Assembly: GCA_002683195.1 (NCBI GenBank)
Contig: NYSW01000053.1
Coordinates: 2,640 to 7,800 of the forward strand
DNA: 5,161 nucleotides
Direction: 5' to 3'
Origin: Phycisphaerae bacterium
Lineage (GTDB): Bacteria; Planctomycetota; Phycisphaerae; Phycisphaerales; SM1A02
The notes beneath the pieces were generated by a model. That model worked only from the letters and a program-made list of their open reading frames with translations, did no database searches and was not told where the DNA came from. Shown one piece after another: positions 1 to 5,133 of the stretch (position 1 is its first letter; every line of letters begins with the position of its first letter). The position numbers and the translations under genes are program-made.

Positions 1-2
1 CG

Positions 3-548
3 CCGTCGGTCGCGACTTCCGACGACGCTCCCGCGAACGGTCTCGGCCTGACCGGGCTGCTGCTCTCGATCCTGGGCGTGGCGACGTGCGGCCTCTGGCT
101 GTTCTCCATCCCCGGCCTGATCATCTCGATCATCGCCACCCAACGAGGCCGCTCCTCGAAGGCCAAAGCCGGTGTCGTCCTCGGCGCGATCGGCATCCTC
201 GAATTCCTCTTGGTCATTCCGCTGCTGATCGGTCTTCTGCTGCCCGCGACTGCGAGAGCACGGGAGATTGCGAAGCAGGTGAAGGAGGCCAACCAATTGT
301 CCATGATCCACAAAGCCTGGCTGCAGACGTCGGAGTCCCAGCCGGGCGGATCCACGCCCCTGCCCGGCCGCATCAACCGAGCGAGCCATCCGGAACTGCC
401 GCACCACGAGGACTCGTGGGGAAATGCGTACCGGATCGAACCCGGTCCGGGCGGTGCCCGGGATCCCGTGGTGAGCAGCGACGGTCCCGACCGGATTCCG
501 GGGACCGAGGACGACCTTCGACACCCACCGGAGCAGTCCACGCCGTGA
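3..548 (+). CDS. DUF4190-like membrane protein with pseudopilin (GspG)-like C-terminal tail, 5' partial
   Basis: The reading frame is open from the window edge (181 residues visible), so the true start lies upstream. A GTG at 78 exists, but the frame and the hydrophobic domain continue before it. Visible residues 14-45 are a Gly/Leu/Ile-rich membrane region followed by a basic loop (TQRGRSSKAK, 46-55), as in DUF4190 proteins. A second hydrophobic stretch (57-80) ends in LLLPATARARE, closely resembling the end of the pilin helix in planctomycete DUF1559/pseudopilin proteins. No prepilin-peptidase site (GFTLxE) is visible. The tail has DSWGNAYR (137-144) and VSSDGPD..PGTEDDL (157-172), matching the D.WGN.Y and Asp-rich calcium-site region of the type II secretion pseudopilin GspG. 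The basic loop suggests that the tail faces outside. The stop TGA (546-548) overlaps the next gene's GTG. Function is unknown; the domain assignments rest on motif recall. Confidence 0.75.
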   Translation, partial: PSVATSDDAPANGLGLTGLLLSILGVATCGLWLFSIPGLIISIIATQRGRSSKAKAGVVLGAIGILEFLLVIPLLIGLLLPATARAREIAKQVKEANQLSMIHKAWLQTSESQPGGSTPLPGRINRASHPELPHHEDSWGNAYRIEPGPGGARDPVVSSDGPDRIPGTEDDLRHPPEQSTP

Positions 549-1579
549 CCATCCTCGTCCCCCTCCTGCTCGTCGTCGGACTCTTCACCCTGGTCCGCCT
601 CACCTCGGGGATTCCCGCCCCGCGCAGGGTGACGATCGCGGTGATCGGCCTTGCGATGTCGATCGTGGGCCTTCCCCTCGCCTTCGAGCTCGGGCGGATC
701 TCGGAGAGCTACACCCGGGACATCGCCGAAGCGAGGGCCACCGAACGGACGGAGGCCGAGATCGCCGCGACGCCTTCAAACCCTGCGGCGATCGAGATCC
801 ACGACTGCCGTGATCCCGAGCTCGACCTGGACCAGCGTCAACGAGACTCGCTCGCCTCCGCGGGGATGACTCGCGTCGCGATGCCCTTCGGGGTCCTCCT
901 GGCCGCGGACGACCGAATGCCCCTGCCCTACGTACGGCAGGCGGTGGCCGTGCTCGCCGAGATGCTTGACCAGGATCAGGACGGCCGCCCCGACGATCCC
1001 GCCCTCGTGGATCTCCTCGCCGACCACTCGACCGCGTGGCTGGCGATGCCGGTCGACGAGGAGGACTGGGAACGCGAGCAGCTCCCGAAGCTTGAACGAG
1101 TGCTCGGCTACGACATCGTGATCCCCTCGTGGTGGCTGGATCCGGTTTCCGGGGGTCCGGATGCTCGCGGGCGAGCGGTCATGGTCGAGGAGATCCACCA
1201 CTTCATCACCCAGTTCGGTCTCAGCCGCCTGCACCCGGAGATCTTCGGCGTCGACGATTGGACCTCGGTGATCGCCCGCGAGACGGTTCGGGCCCGATGC
1301 GTCTTCTGGCAACATCCGGAGAACGACTGTCCGGGTCGACCCGCGGAATTCCCCGGCGACTGCCGCGATCCGAACTGTGACGCGGTCGAGTTCTACCAGC
1401 AGGTCGTGGTGCTTCGAGCCGGCATGGAACCCGGTTGGCGAGGGATCGGTTTCCCGGAGACGGTCGAAGAACTCGAGTCGTTGCTGAGCGAGGAGATCAA
1501 GGCCGCGATCGACGATCCCGCGCACCACCAGCTTCGTCACCCATTGAAGTTCGACTATCCGACGACCGGCGGTGAATGA
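545..1579 (+). CDS. Membrane-anchored putative metallopeptidase-like protein with EF-hand-type loop, function unknown
   Basis: 344 aa from a GTG at 545 that overlaps the previous stop (GTGA); a GGAG at 530-533 is the likely ribosome site. The frame is open further upstream (to 86), but that part lies inside the preceding gene. Two hydrophobic segments (about 2-18 and 29-48) flank a loop with R18, R27 and R28, so the positive-inside rule puts the large C-terminal domain outside the membrane. The domain carries DQDQDGRPD (142-150), a DxDxDGxxD calcium-binding type loop. It also has VEEIHHFITQFG (214-225), an EExHHF helix reminiscent of zinc peptidases but without a classical HExxH. Downstream are four cysteines (252, 262, 273, 278) that could form disulfides, and an FYQQ segment (283-286). 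I recall similar uncharacterised bacterial proteins in which a 'D.D.DG..D' loop precedes an EE..H.I helix and a final 'DP....LP' segment. Enzyme activity is inference only. It could equally be a non-enzymatic surface protein. Confidence 0.75.
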   Translation: MTILVPLLLVVGLFTLVRLTSGIPAPRRVTIAVIGLAMSIVGLPLAFELGRISESYTRDIAEARATERTEAEIAATPSNPAAIEIHDCRDPELDLDQRQRDSLASAGMTRVAMPFGVLLAADDRMPLPYVRQAVAVLAEMLDQDQDGRPDDPALVDLLADHSTAWLAMPVDEEDWEREQLPKLERVLGYDIVIPSWWLDPVSGGPDARGRAVMVEEIHHFITQFGLSRLHPEIFGVDDWTSVIARETVRARCVFWQHPENDCPGRPAEFPGDCRDPNCDAVEFYQQVVVLRAGMEPGWRGIGFPETVEELESLLSEEIKAAIDDPAHHQLRHPLKFDYPTTGGE

Positions 1580-1598
1580 GCCCGGTAGTCTCTGCGAG

Positions 1599-2249
1599 AT
1601 GCCGACCGAACCGCGCGAACGTGAAGAACACTGGAATGCCGTCAGTCATGGCGTGGGATGTCTCGCCGCCCTCGTCACGTTGCCGATCCTGATGCTTCAG
1701 GCCTCGGGCGACGGTGACACCTGGGTTCTGGTCGGGTGCCTGATATTCGGGTCGACGATGATCCTGACCCTCGGGACTTCGGCCTTCTATCACGCCAGCC
1801 GATCACCCTCGTGGCGGCGTCGACTGCGAGTCCTCGATCACGCTTCGATCTATCTGCTGATCGCCGGAAGCTACACCCCCATCTGCCTGACCGGACTGCG
1901 GGGCCCCTGGGGAACCGGCATCCTGATCACCGTCTGGTCGATGGCCGCCGCCGGCGTGCTGCTGAAACTCCGGTTCACCGGACGGTTCGAGATTCTCTCC
2001 ACGTCGATGTACCTCGTGATGGGCTGGATCTGCATCATCGCCGTGGTCCCCATGTTCCAGAACCTGGGTGGGGTTTCGCTCATCGCATTGCTCGCCGCCG
2101 GCACGGCGTTCACGGTCGGGGTGGTCTTCTATCTCCAGGATCACCGCCGCGGCTATCACTTCATCTGGCATCTCTTCGTGGCCACCGGTTGTGCGGGTCT
2201 CTACGCCGCGGTCTTCGCCGAAGTCGCACGCCTCGGCACCGTCAACTGA
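1599..2249 (+). CDS. Hemolysin III family (PAQR/CREST-type) seven-helix membrane protein
   Basis: 216 aa, the usual length for bacterial hemolysin III (YqfA/YplQ-like) proteins. All family signatures are present: EEHWNAVSH (9-17; E..N...H at the first helix), SAFYH (61-65; S..xH), LDHASIYLLIAGSYTP (79-94), and GYHFIWH (185-191; H...H near the last helix). In the related PAQR receptors the corresponding Ser, Asp and three His residues form a zinc site, so S61, H65, D80, H187 and H191 are the likely equivalents. Seven hydrophobic segments fit the sequence, placing it in the cytoplasmic membrane. I chose the ATG at 1599 because the family starts just before the E..N...H motif; a GTG at 1572 would add 9 residues and overlap the previous gene by 8 bases. 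Neither start has a clear Shine-Dalgarno sequence. Despite the name, haemolysis is not established for most members; proposed roles include membrane-lipid hydrolysis or homeostasis. Confidence 0.95.
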   Translation: MPTEPREREEHWNAVSHGVGCLAALVTLPILMLQASGDGDTWVLVGCLIFGSTMILTLGTSAFYHASRSPSWRRRLRVLDHASIYLLIAGSYTPICLTGLRGPWGTGILITVWSMAAAGVLLKLRFTGRFEILSTSMYLVMGWICIIAVVPMFQNLGGVSLIALLAAGTAFTVGVVFYLQDHRRGYHFIWHLFVATGCAGLYAAVFAEVARLGTVN

Positions 2250-2268
2250 GCGGCCCCCGGATCAATCG

Positions 2269-2694
2269 ATGAACCTCACGCTTCGAATTCTCCGACTGCT
2301 GCTGGGGATCGGACTCGGCCTGGCTTTCGTCCGGATCGGTCTGCTTCACTTCCAGAATCCCGAACCCTTCGAAGCGATCGTGCCGACCTACCTCGGCTGG
2401 CCGCGATTCTGGAATTTCGCCAGCGGTGGACTGGAGATCGTGCTGGGCATCGGTCTCGCCCTTCCCCCCACGCGATCATGGTCGGCTCGCCTTCTGACCC
2501 TGCTGGTCCTCGCGATGTCCCTGGCCAATCTCAACATGTGGTTGAACGATCTCCCCTTCAACGGCACTCGGCTCTCGACCAACGAACACCTGATCCGATG
2601 GTCGATCCAGATCGTGCTTCTCGCCGCCCTCTGCTGGCTGGGGTGGCCCGGTCGCGGATCAGGGCGAGGGCCACGATCCCACCCGACGACCTGA
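2269..2694 (+). CDS. DoxX-like small integral membrane protein
   Basis: 141 aa with four predicted membrane helices (about 6-26, 47-65, 73-92, 110-126), the size and layout of DoxX-like proteins. The first helix ends in GLLHFQNPEPFEAIVPTYL (24-42), matching the family pattern 'G..HF..P..F..IVP..L'. Next comes FASGGLEIVLGIGL (50-63), matching 'SG..EI..G.GL', then a basic loop before helix 3. The family is common in bacteria; members are linked loosely to quinone or sulfur redox chemistry or to oxidative-stress complexes, but this subgroup has no firm function. The ATG at 2269 starts 19 bases after the hemolysin III stop, with GGA at 2259-2261 as a weak ribosome site, so the two are probably co-transcribed. 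The last dozen residues are Gly/Arg/Pro-rich and look like a disordered cytoplasmic tail. Confidence 0.88.
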   Translation: MNLTLRILRLLLGIGLGLAFVRIGLLHFQNPEPFEAIVPTYLGWPRFWNFASGGLEIVLGIGLALPPTRSWSARLLTLLVLAMSLANLNMWLNDLPFNGTRLSTNEHLIRWSIQIVLLAALCWLGWPGRGSGRGPRSHPTT

Positions 2695-2763
2695 GACGAT
2701 CGAGATCGAGGCCCCGCCATCGTCGGCGGACGGCTGATCGTCGAACCCCGATGGAATCGACCC
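2695..2763. other. Intergenic gap with a 7-bp inverted repeat
   Basis: These 69 bases lie between the DoxX-like and VOC genes. GACGATC at 2695-2701 and GATCGTC at 2736-2742 are perfect inverted complements separated by 34 bases. The repeat starts immediately after the DoxX-like stop codon. No T-run follows, so it is not a classical intrinsic terminator. It could be an RNA structure or a protein site, or chance, since GATC words are very common here. The frame of the VOC gene is open through the whole gap, but no ATG or GTG start occurs in it. Confidence 0.25.
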
Positions 2764-3147
2764 TTGAACGACGTGCCGCCACTCATCATCCGTCCGCGCG
2801 AGACCGTGCTGCTGGCGAGAAACTTCGCGGCCCTGCTCGTCTGGTACGAGAAGGCGCTGGGCTTCAAGATCAAGGCTCGAATCGACGAGCTGCCGTATGC
2901 GACTCTGGAGTCGACCGGTGGCGTACGGATCGGAATCGGCTCCGCACCCCCGGAGGCCGCCGCGATCGACGGGACGGTGATTCCCCAGATCGAGACCGAC
3001 GACGTCTCACGACTTCTTCGCGAGGTCCACATCCATGGCGGTTCGGTCGACGGGCCTCATCGCGAACCGGATCAAGGCTTCGACTTCGGCTCGTTCCGGG
3101 ACCCGGAAGGAAACACCTGGTGGGTGGTGGATCCGAACGGCCCGTGA
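2764..3147 (+). CDS. VOC superfamily protein (glyoxalase/bleomycin-resistance fold)
   Basis: 127 aa, the normal length of a single-module VOC protein with two beta-alpha-beta-beta-beta units. The first unit has LLARNFAALLVWYEKALGFKI (16-36), the usual start 'D....WY...LGF'. The second runs from VIPQIETDDVSRLLREV (72-88) to the hallmark FRDPEGNTWWVVDPNG (111-126). Superfamily members bind metals or small hydrophobic ligands and act as lyases, dioxygenases or drug-binding proteins. By my alignment the four usual metal-ligand positions hold E13, a residue near G57, I73 and W120 rather than His/Glu, so a non-metal binding role is possible. The start is a TTG at 2764; the only nearby alternative is GTG at 2773, and no ATG lies in frame back to the preceding stop. 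The gene converges on aat with 13 bases between the stop codons. The substrate cannot be told. Confidence 0.87.
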   Translation: MNDVPPLIIRPRETVLLARNFAALLVWYEKALGFKIKARIDELPYATLESTGGVRIGIGSAPPEAAAIDGTVIPQIETDDVSRLLREVHIHGGSVDGPHREPDQGFDFGSFRDPEGNTWWVVDPNGP

Positions 3148-3172
3148 TCCACGAGGGCGATCATGCCCGTTC
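3135..3172. terminator. Hairpin across the VOC/aat convergent junction, possible bidirectional terminator
   Basis: An outer 6-bp stem (GAACGG 3135-3140 with CCGTTC 3167-3172) and an inner 7-bp stem (3143-3149 with 3159-3165, including one G-U pair) enclose a 9-base loop (3150-3158). The two stems are separated by a 2x1 internal loop. The stop codons of both convergent genes lie in the inner stem. No T-run follows on either strand, so if it terminates transcription it does so without the classical U-tract. Both stops are TGA, which by itself gives three complementary bases. Confidence 0.45.
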
Positions 3173-3775
3173 CGAACTGAAGGCCACCGTCGGCCAGTCC
3201 CGAGGGCTGACCGCGGCCTGCTCGAATCGCCGGAGGTACTCCTCGTCGGCGATCTCGACCACCCCGAACTTCGAGATGTGTGGATTTTCGAACTGCACGT
3301 CGAAGATCTGGAAATCCGCCGAAGCAAGCCCGCGGATGGTCTCGACCAATGCGATGCTGCTCGCATCCGTCCCCCCCCGGTCCGGGCGACTGAACATCGA
3401 TTCCGCCATGAACGCCGCTCCGATGTGCACCCCATAGAGACCACCGACCAGATCATCTCCGAGCCAGGCCTCGACACTGTGGGCATAGCCCCGGTCATGA
3501 AGTTCGGAATACGCCAGGGCCATCTGCGGGGAGCACCAGCATCCGTCATCCCGTTCGCGATGGCACTCGTCGAGTACTTGATCGAAGGCCTGATCCGAGG
3601 TCAGTCGAAAAGGTCGACGACGAATCGCGCGTTCCAGGCTTCTGGAAACGTGAAGACCATCGAATTCGATCACCGCCCGAGGCTCGGGACGGAACAGATG
3701 AACCTCGTCTGCGCCCTCATCCCACATGGGGAACGCGCCGAGGGCGTAGACCTTGAGTAGGAGATCGGCATCCAT
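3161..3775 (-). CDS. aat: Leucyl/phenylalanyl-tRNA--protein transferase
   Basis: 204 aa. Aat transfers Leu or Phe from aminoacyl-tRNA to the N-terminal Arg or Lys of cytoplasmic proteins, creating N-degrons read by ClpS and degraded by ClpAP. Family motifs appear in order: LLLKVYALGAFPM (5-17), FRPEPRAVI (28-36; family W.SP.PR), FHVSRSL-like LHVSRSL (41-47), AHSVEAW (98-104), GGLYGVHIGAAF (111-122), AESMFSR (124-130) and DVQFENPH (159-166), then GVVEI (171-175). E125 and Q161 match the E. coli active-site Glu156 and Gln188. I chose the ATG at 3775 because it lies just before the LLL..Y..G.FPM motif; the frame runs on to an ATG at 3883 but those 36 residues are unlike the family. No strong Shine-Dalgarno sequence is visible. 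Compared with E. coli (234 aa) the N-terminus is short. After ESMFSR there is a PDRGGTDAS insertion, and the usual 'ASK' Lys is Ser140. Confidence 0.96.
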   Translation of the reverse strand: MDADLLLKVYALGAFPMWDEGADEVHLFRPEPRAVIEFDGLHVSRSLERAIRRRPFRLTSDQAFDQVLDECHRERDDGCWCSPQMALAYSELHDRGYAHSVEAWLGDDLVGGLYGVHIGAAFMAESMFSRPDRGGTDASSIALVETIRGLASADFQIFDVQFENPHISKFGVVEIADEEYLRRFEQAAVSPRDWPTVAFSSERA

Positions 3776-3881
3776 GACGATGACGAGCGTAGCCGAGACC
3801 GACGTTCCCGTAGAATTCCGACGCCCGCCGAATCTCATCGACGCGGCGAAGACGGCACCCGTCACTCGGAAGAATGCAGGC
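3776..3881. promoter_or_regulatory. Divergent intergenic region between aat and the aldo/keto reductase gene
   Basis: These 106 bases separate two divergent start codons and must hold the promoters of both genes, if those are where inferred. TAGAAT at 3811-3816 (+ strand) fits a -10 box at 5 of 6 bases, but nothing like TTGACA lies 16-18 bases upstream. On the + strand GGAAGA at 3868-3873 is a plausible ribosome site 8 bases before the reductase ATG. No convincing operator repeat is visible beyond a lone GAATTC palindrome (3813-3818). Both flanking reading frames are open through this stretch in opposite directions, so protein extensions cannot be excluded outright. Confidence 0.4.
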
Positions 3882-4841
3882 ATGAAATATCGACGACTCG
3901 GACGCAGTGGGCTTCAGGTGAGCGAAATCGGACTCGGCTCCTGGCTGACGCTCGACGAAGGTGACGCCGAGCACGCCTCGCTCCTGCACCGGACCGCGTA
4001 CGAAAACGGGATCAACTTCTTCGATACCGCGAACCAGTACGGCCTCGGTTCCACCGAATCCGTGGTGGGTGAGGCCCTCTCCCCTTTCCGGAGGGAGACC
4101 TACGTTCTCGCCACCAAGGCTTTCTGGCCCTACGAAGAAGACTGGCCGTTTCCCGGAGTCAATGATCGCGGCCTCTCCCGCAAGCATCTCTTTCTGGAGA
4201 TCGAGAAAAGCCTGAAGAAGCTCCGCACCGACCACCTCGATCTGTACCAGTGCCATCGCTTCGATCCCGAAACTCCGCTCGAAGAGACCTGTCGCGCCAT
4301 GAACGATCTGGTGGAGCAGGGAAAGACACTCCACTGGGGCGTGAGCGAGTGGAATGCCGCCCAGATCGACGAGGCGGTCTCGATCTGCGAGGAGGCGGGC
4401 TGGTACCGGCCCATTTCCAACCAGCCCATCTACAACATGATCGACCGGCACTGGGAGAACGAAGTGTTCCCCGCCACCCGACGCGGCGGCCTCGGGAACG
4501 TGTGCTTCAGTCCGCTCGCAGAGGGTCTTCTGACCGGAAAATATTCCAACGGCACACCGGAAGACGCGAGAGCGGCCCACCAGACCAAGGGGCAGTTCAT
4601 CCGTCGCCGTTTCAACGATGCCAATCTCGAACGCGTGCGACGGCTCGGTGAGATCGCGGCCGACCTGAGCGTCCCGCTCTCGAACCTCGCGCTGCGATGG
4701 TGCCTGCGACGAGAAGAGGTCTCGAGCTGCATCATCGGAGCCAGCCGACCGGAACAGATTCTCGAGAACGTCGCAGGGCCGGATCTGTCCTGGGACGAAG
4801 CGATCGAGGAACGGGTGGAGGCGACGCTCGGCGGCGCCTGA
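3882..4841 (+). CDS. Aldo/keto reductase, Kv-beta-like (AKR6/YghZ-type)
   Basis: 319 aa TIM-barrel oxidoreductase that reduces aldehydes or ketones with NADPH in the cytoplasm. The catalytic tetrad is intact: D48 and Y53 in FFDTANQYGLGSTES (46-60), K79 in ATKAFW (77-82), and H125 in LYQCHRFDPETPLEET (121-136). The cofactor-binding features follow: SEW (155-157), SNQPIYNM (179-186), FSPLAEGLLTGKYSNG (209-224) and IIGASRPEQILEN (284-296). The start KYRRLGRSGLQVSEIGLGSW and the CHR.DP.TP.EET..AM..L..QG segment resemble voltage-gated K+ channel beta subunits and bacterial YghZ/Gpr-type enzymes (methylglyoxal and other aldehydes) more than other reductases. I chose the ATG at 3882, right at the family N-terminus and with GGAAGA 8 bases upstream. 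The frame extends back to 3753, but those 43 residues overlap aat and look non-coding. The physiological substrate is unknown, and no potassium channel gene is nearby. Confidence 0.96.
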   Translation: MKYRRLGRSGLQVSEIGLGSWLTLDEGDAEHASLLHRTAYENGINFFDTANQYGLGSTESVVGEALSPFRRETYVLATKAFWPYEEDWPFPGVNDRGLSRKHLFLEIEKSLKKLRTDHLDLYQCHRFDPETPLEETCRAMNDLVEQGKTLHWGVSEWNAAQIDEAVSICEEAGWYRPISNQPIYNMIDRHWENEVFPATRRGGLGNVCFSPLAEGLLTGKYSNGTPEDARAAHQTKGQFIRRRFNDANLERVRRLGEIAADLSVPLSNLALRWCLRREEVSSCIIGASRPEQILENVAGPDLSWDEAIEERVEATLGGA

Positions 4842-4870
4842 CCCGGCGGAGCCCCGACGCGGATGGTCAG
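4838..4870. terminator. Hairpin across the reductase/small-gene convergent junction, possible bidirectional terminator
   Basis: CTGACC (4838-4843) pairs perfectly with GGTCAG (4865-4870). The 21 GC-rich bases between them can pair further, for example GGC 4845-4847 with GCC 4851-4853. As at the other convergent junction, each arm contains the stop codon of one gene. No T-run follows on either strand. The outer stem is only 6 bp, of which 3 come free from the two facing TGA stops. Confidence 0.35.
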
Positions 4871-5121
4871 TCCTCGTCCGGTCGCCGAACGCCATCGACC
4901 TGGCCGAGCAGCACTCGAAGGATCAGCCGATCTCCCGGGGAAGGAAGACGTCGAACGCCATCTTCGCCCGGTGCGAAGGTGTGGTTCGGCACGCGAGCCA
5001 TCGTCGCGGCGGCGTCTCCGGGCACCCGGACGGCGAGATCGACGTACAGATCCCCATGAATGGAGAGCGGACTCGCCGCTTCGACCACGACTTCGACTTC
5101 ACCGGCGATGGGCAACGGCAT
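4867..5121 (-). CDS. Small conserved-looking hypothetical protein, 84 aa, beta-rich
   Basis: 84 aa from an ATG at 5121 preceded by a good Shine-Dalgarno sequence (GGGAG, 7 bases upstream), which is the main reason for calling this short frame real. It has no signal peptide, membrane segment or cysteine. The sequence alternates short strands and turns: AGEVEVVVEAA (6-16), DLYVDLAVRVPG (24-35), ATMARVPNHTF (39-49) and PGDRLILRVLLGQVDGVR (62-79), ending in an acidic tail (PDED). The pattern suggests a small beta-barrel, possibly OB-like, but I recognise no family. It converges on the reductase gene with 25 bases between the stop codons. If an upstream minus-strand gene ends at 5143 (a TGA in the frame reading A-K-S-S-D), this would be the second gene of a pair, but too little is visible to tell. 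Confidence 0.65.
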   Translation of the reverse strand: MPLPIAGEVEVVVEAASPLSIHGDLYVDLAVRVPGDAAATMARVPNHTFAPGEDGVRRLPSPGDRLILRVLLGQVDGVRRPDED

Positions 5122-5128
5122 GCTGGAA

Positions 5129-5133
5129 CTCCC
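5129..5133 (-). promoter_or_regulatory. Ribosome binding site of the 84-aa gene
   Basis: GGGAG on the minus strand, 7 bases before the ATG at 5121. It is the clearest Shine-Dalgarno sequence in the window and supports both the reality and the start of this short gene. Confidence 0.6.

Noticed and set aside
86..544. N-terminal extension of the putative metallopeptidase-like gene
   Set aside because: The open frame overlaps the DUF4190-like gene, and its translation is Arg/Pro/His-rich without domain features; the membrane-protein start fits the GTG at 545.
776..1540. Long minus-strand reading frame (254 aa) opposite gene 2
   Set aside because: It is the antisense of a gene with clear membrane segments and motifs; its translation has the His/Arg/Asp-rich look of a shadow frame and no recognisable domain.
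1572..1598. GTG start for the hemolysin III gene
   Set aside because: It would add nine residues before the usual family start and has no better ribosome site than the ATG at 1599, though it cannot be excluded.
2478..3437. Long + strand frame (319 aa) spanning DoxX-like, VOC and aat
   Set aside because: It crosses three better supported genes on both strands and is Arg/Ser/Pro-rich without any domain.
3753..3881. 43-residue N-terminal extension of the reductase
   Set aside because: It overlaps the start of aat, and the family N-terminus (KYR.LG.SG) begins exactly at the ATG at 3882.
3776..3883. 36-residue N-terminal extension of Aat
   Set aside because: It is not similar to Aat N-termini and would use up the whole divergent promoter region; the ATG at 3775 sits right before the conserved motif.
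3717..4895. Long minus-strand reading frame (392 aa) opposite the aldo/keto reductase
   Set aside because: The reductase on the + strand is unmistakable. The antisense frame stays open because of high-GC codon bias and shows no family motif.
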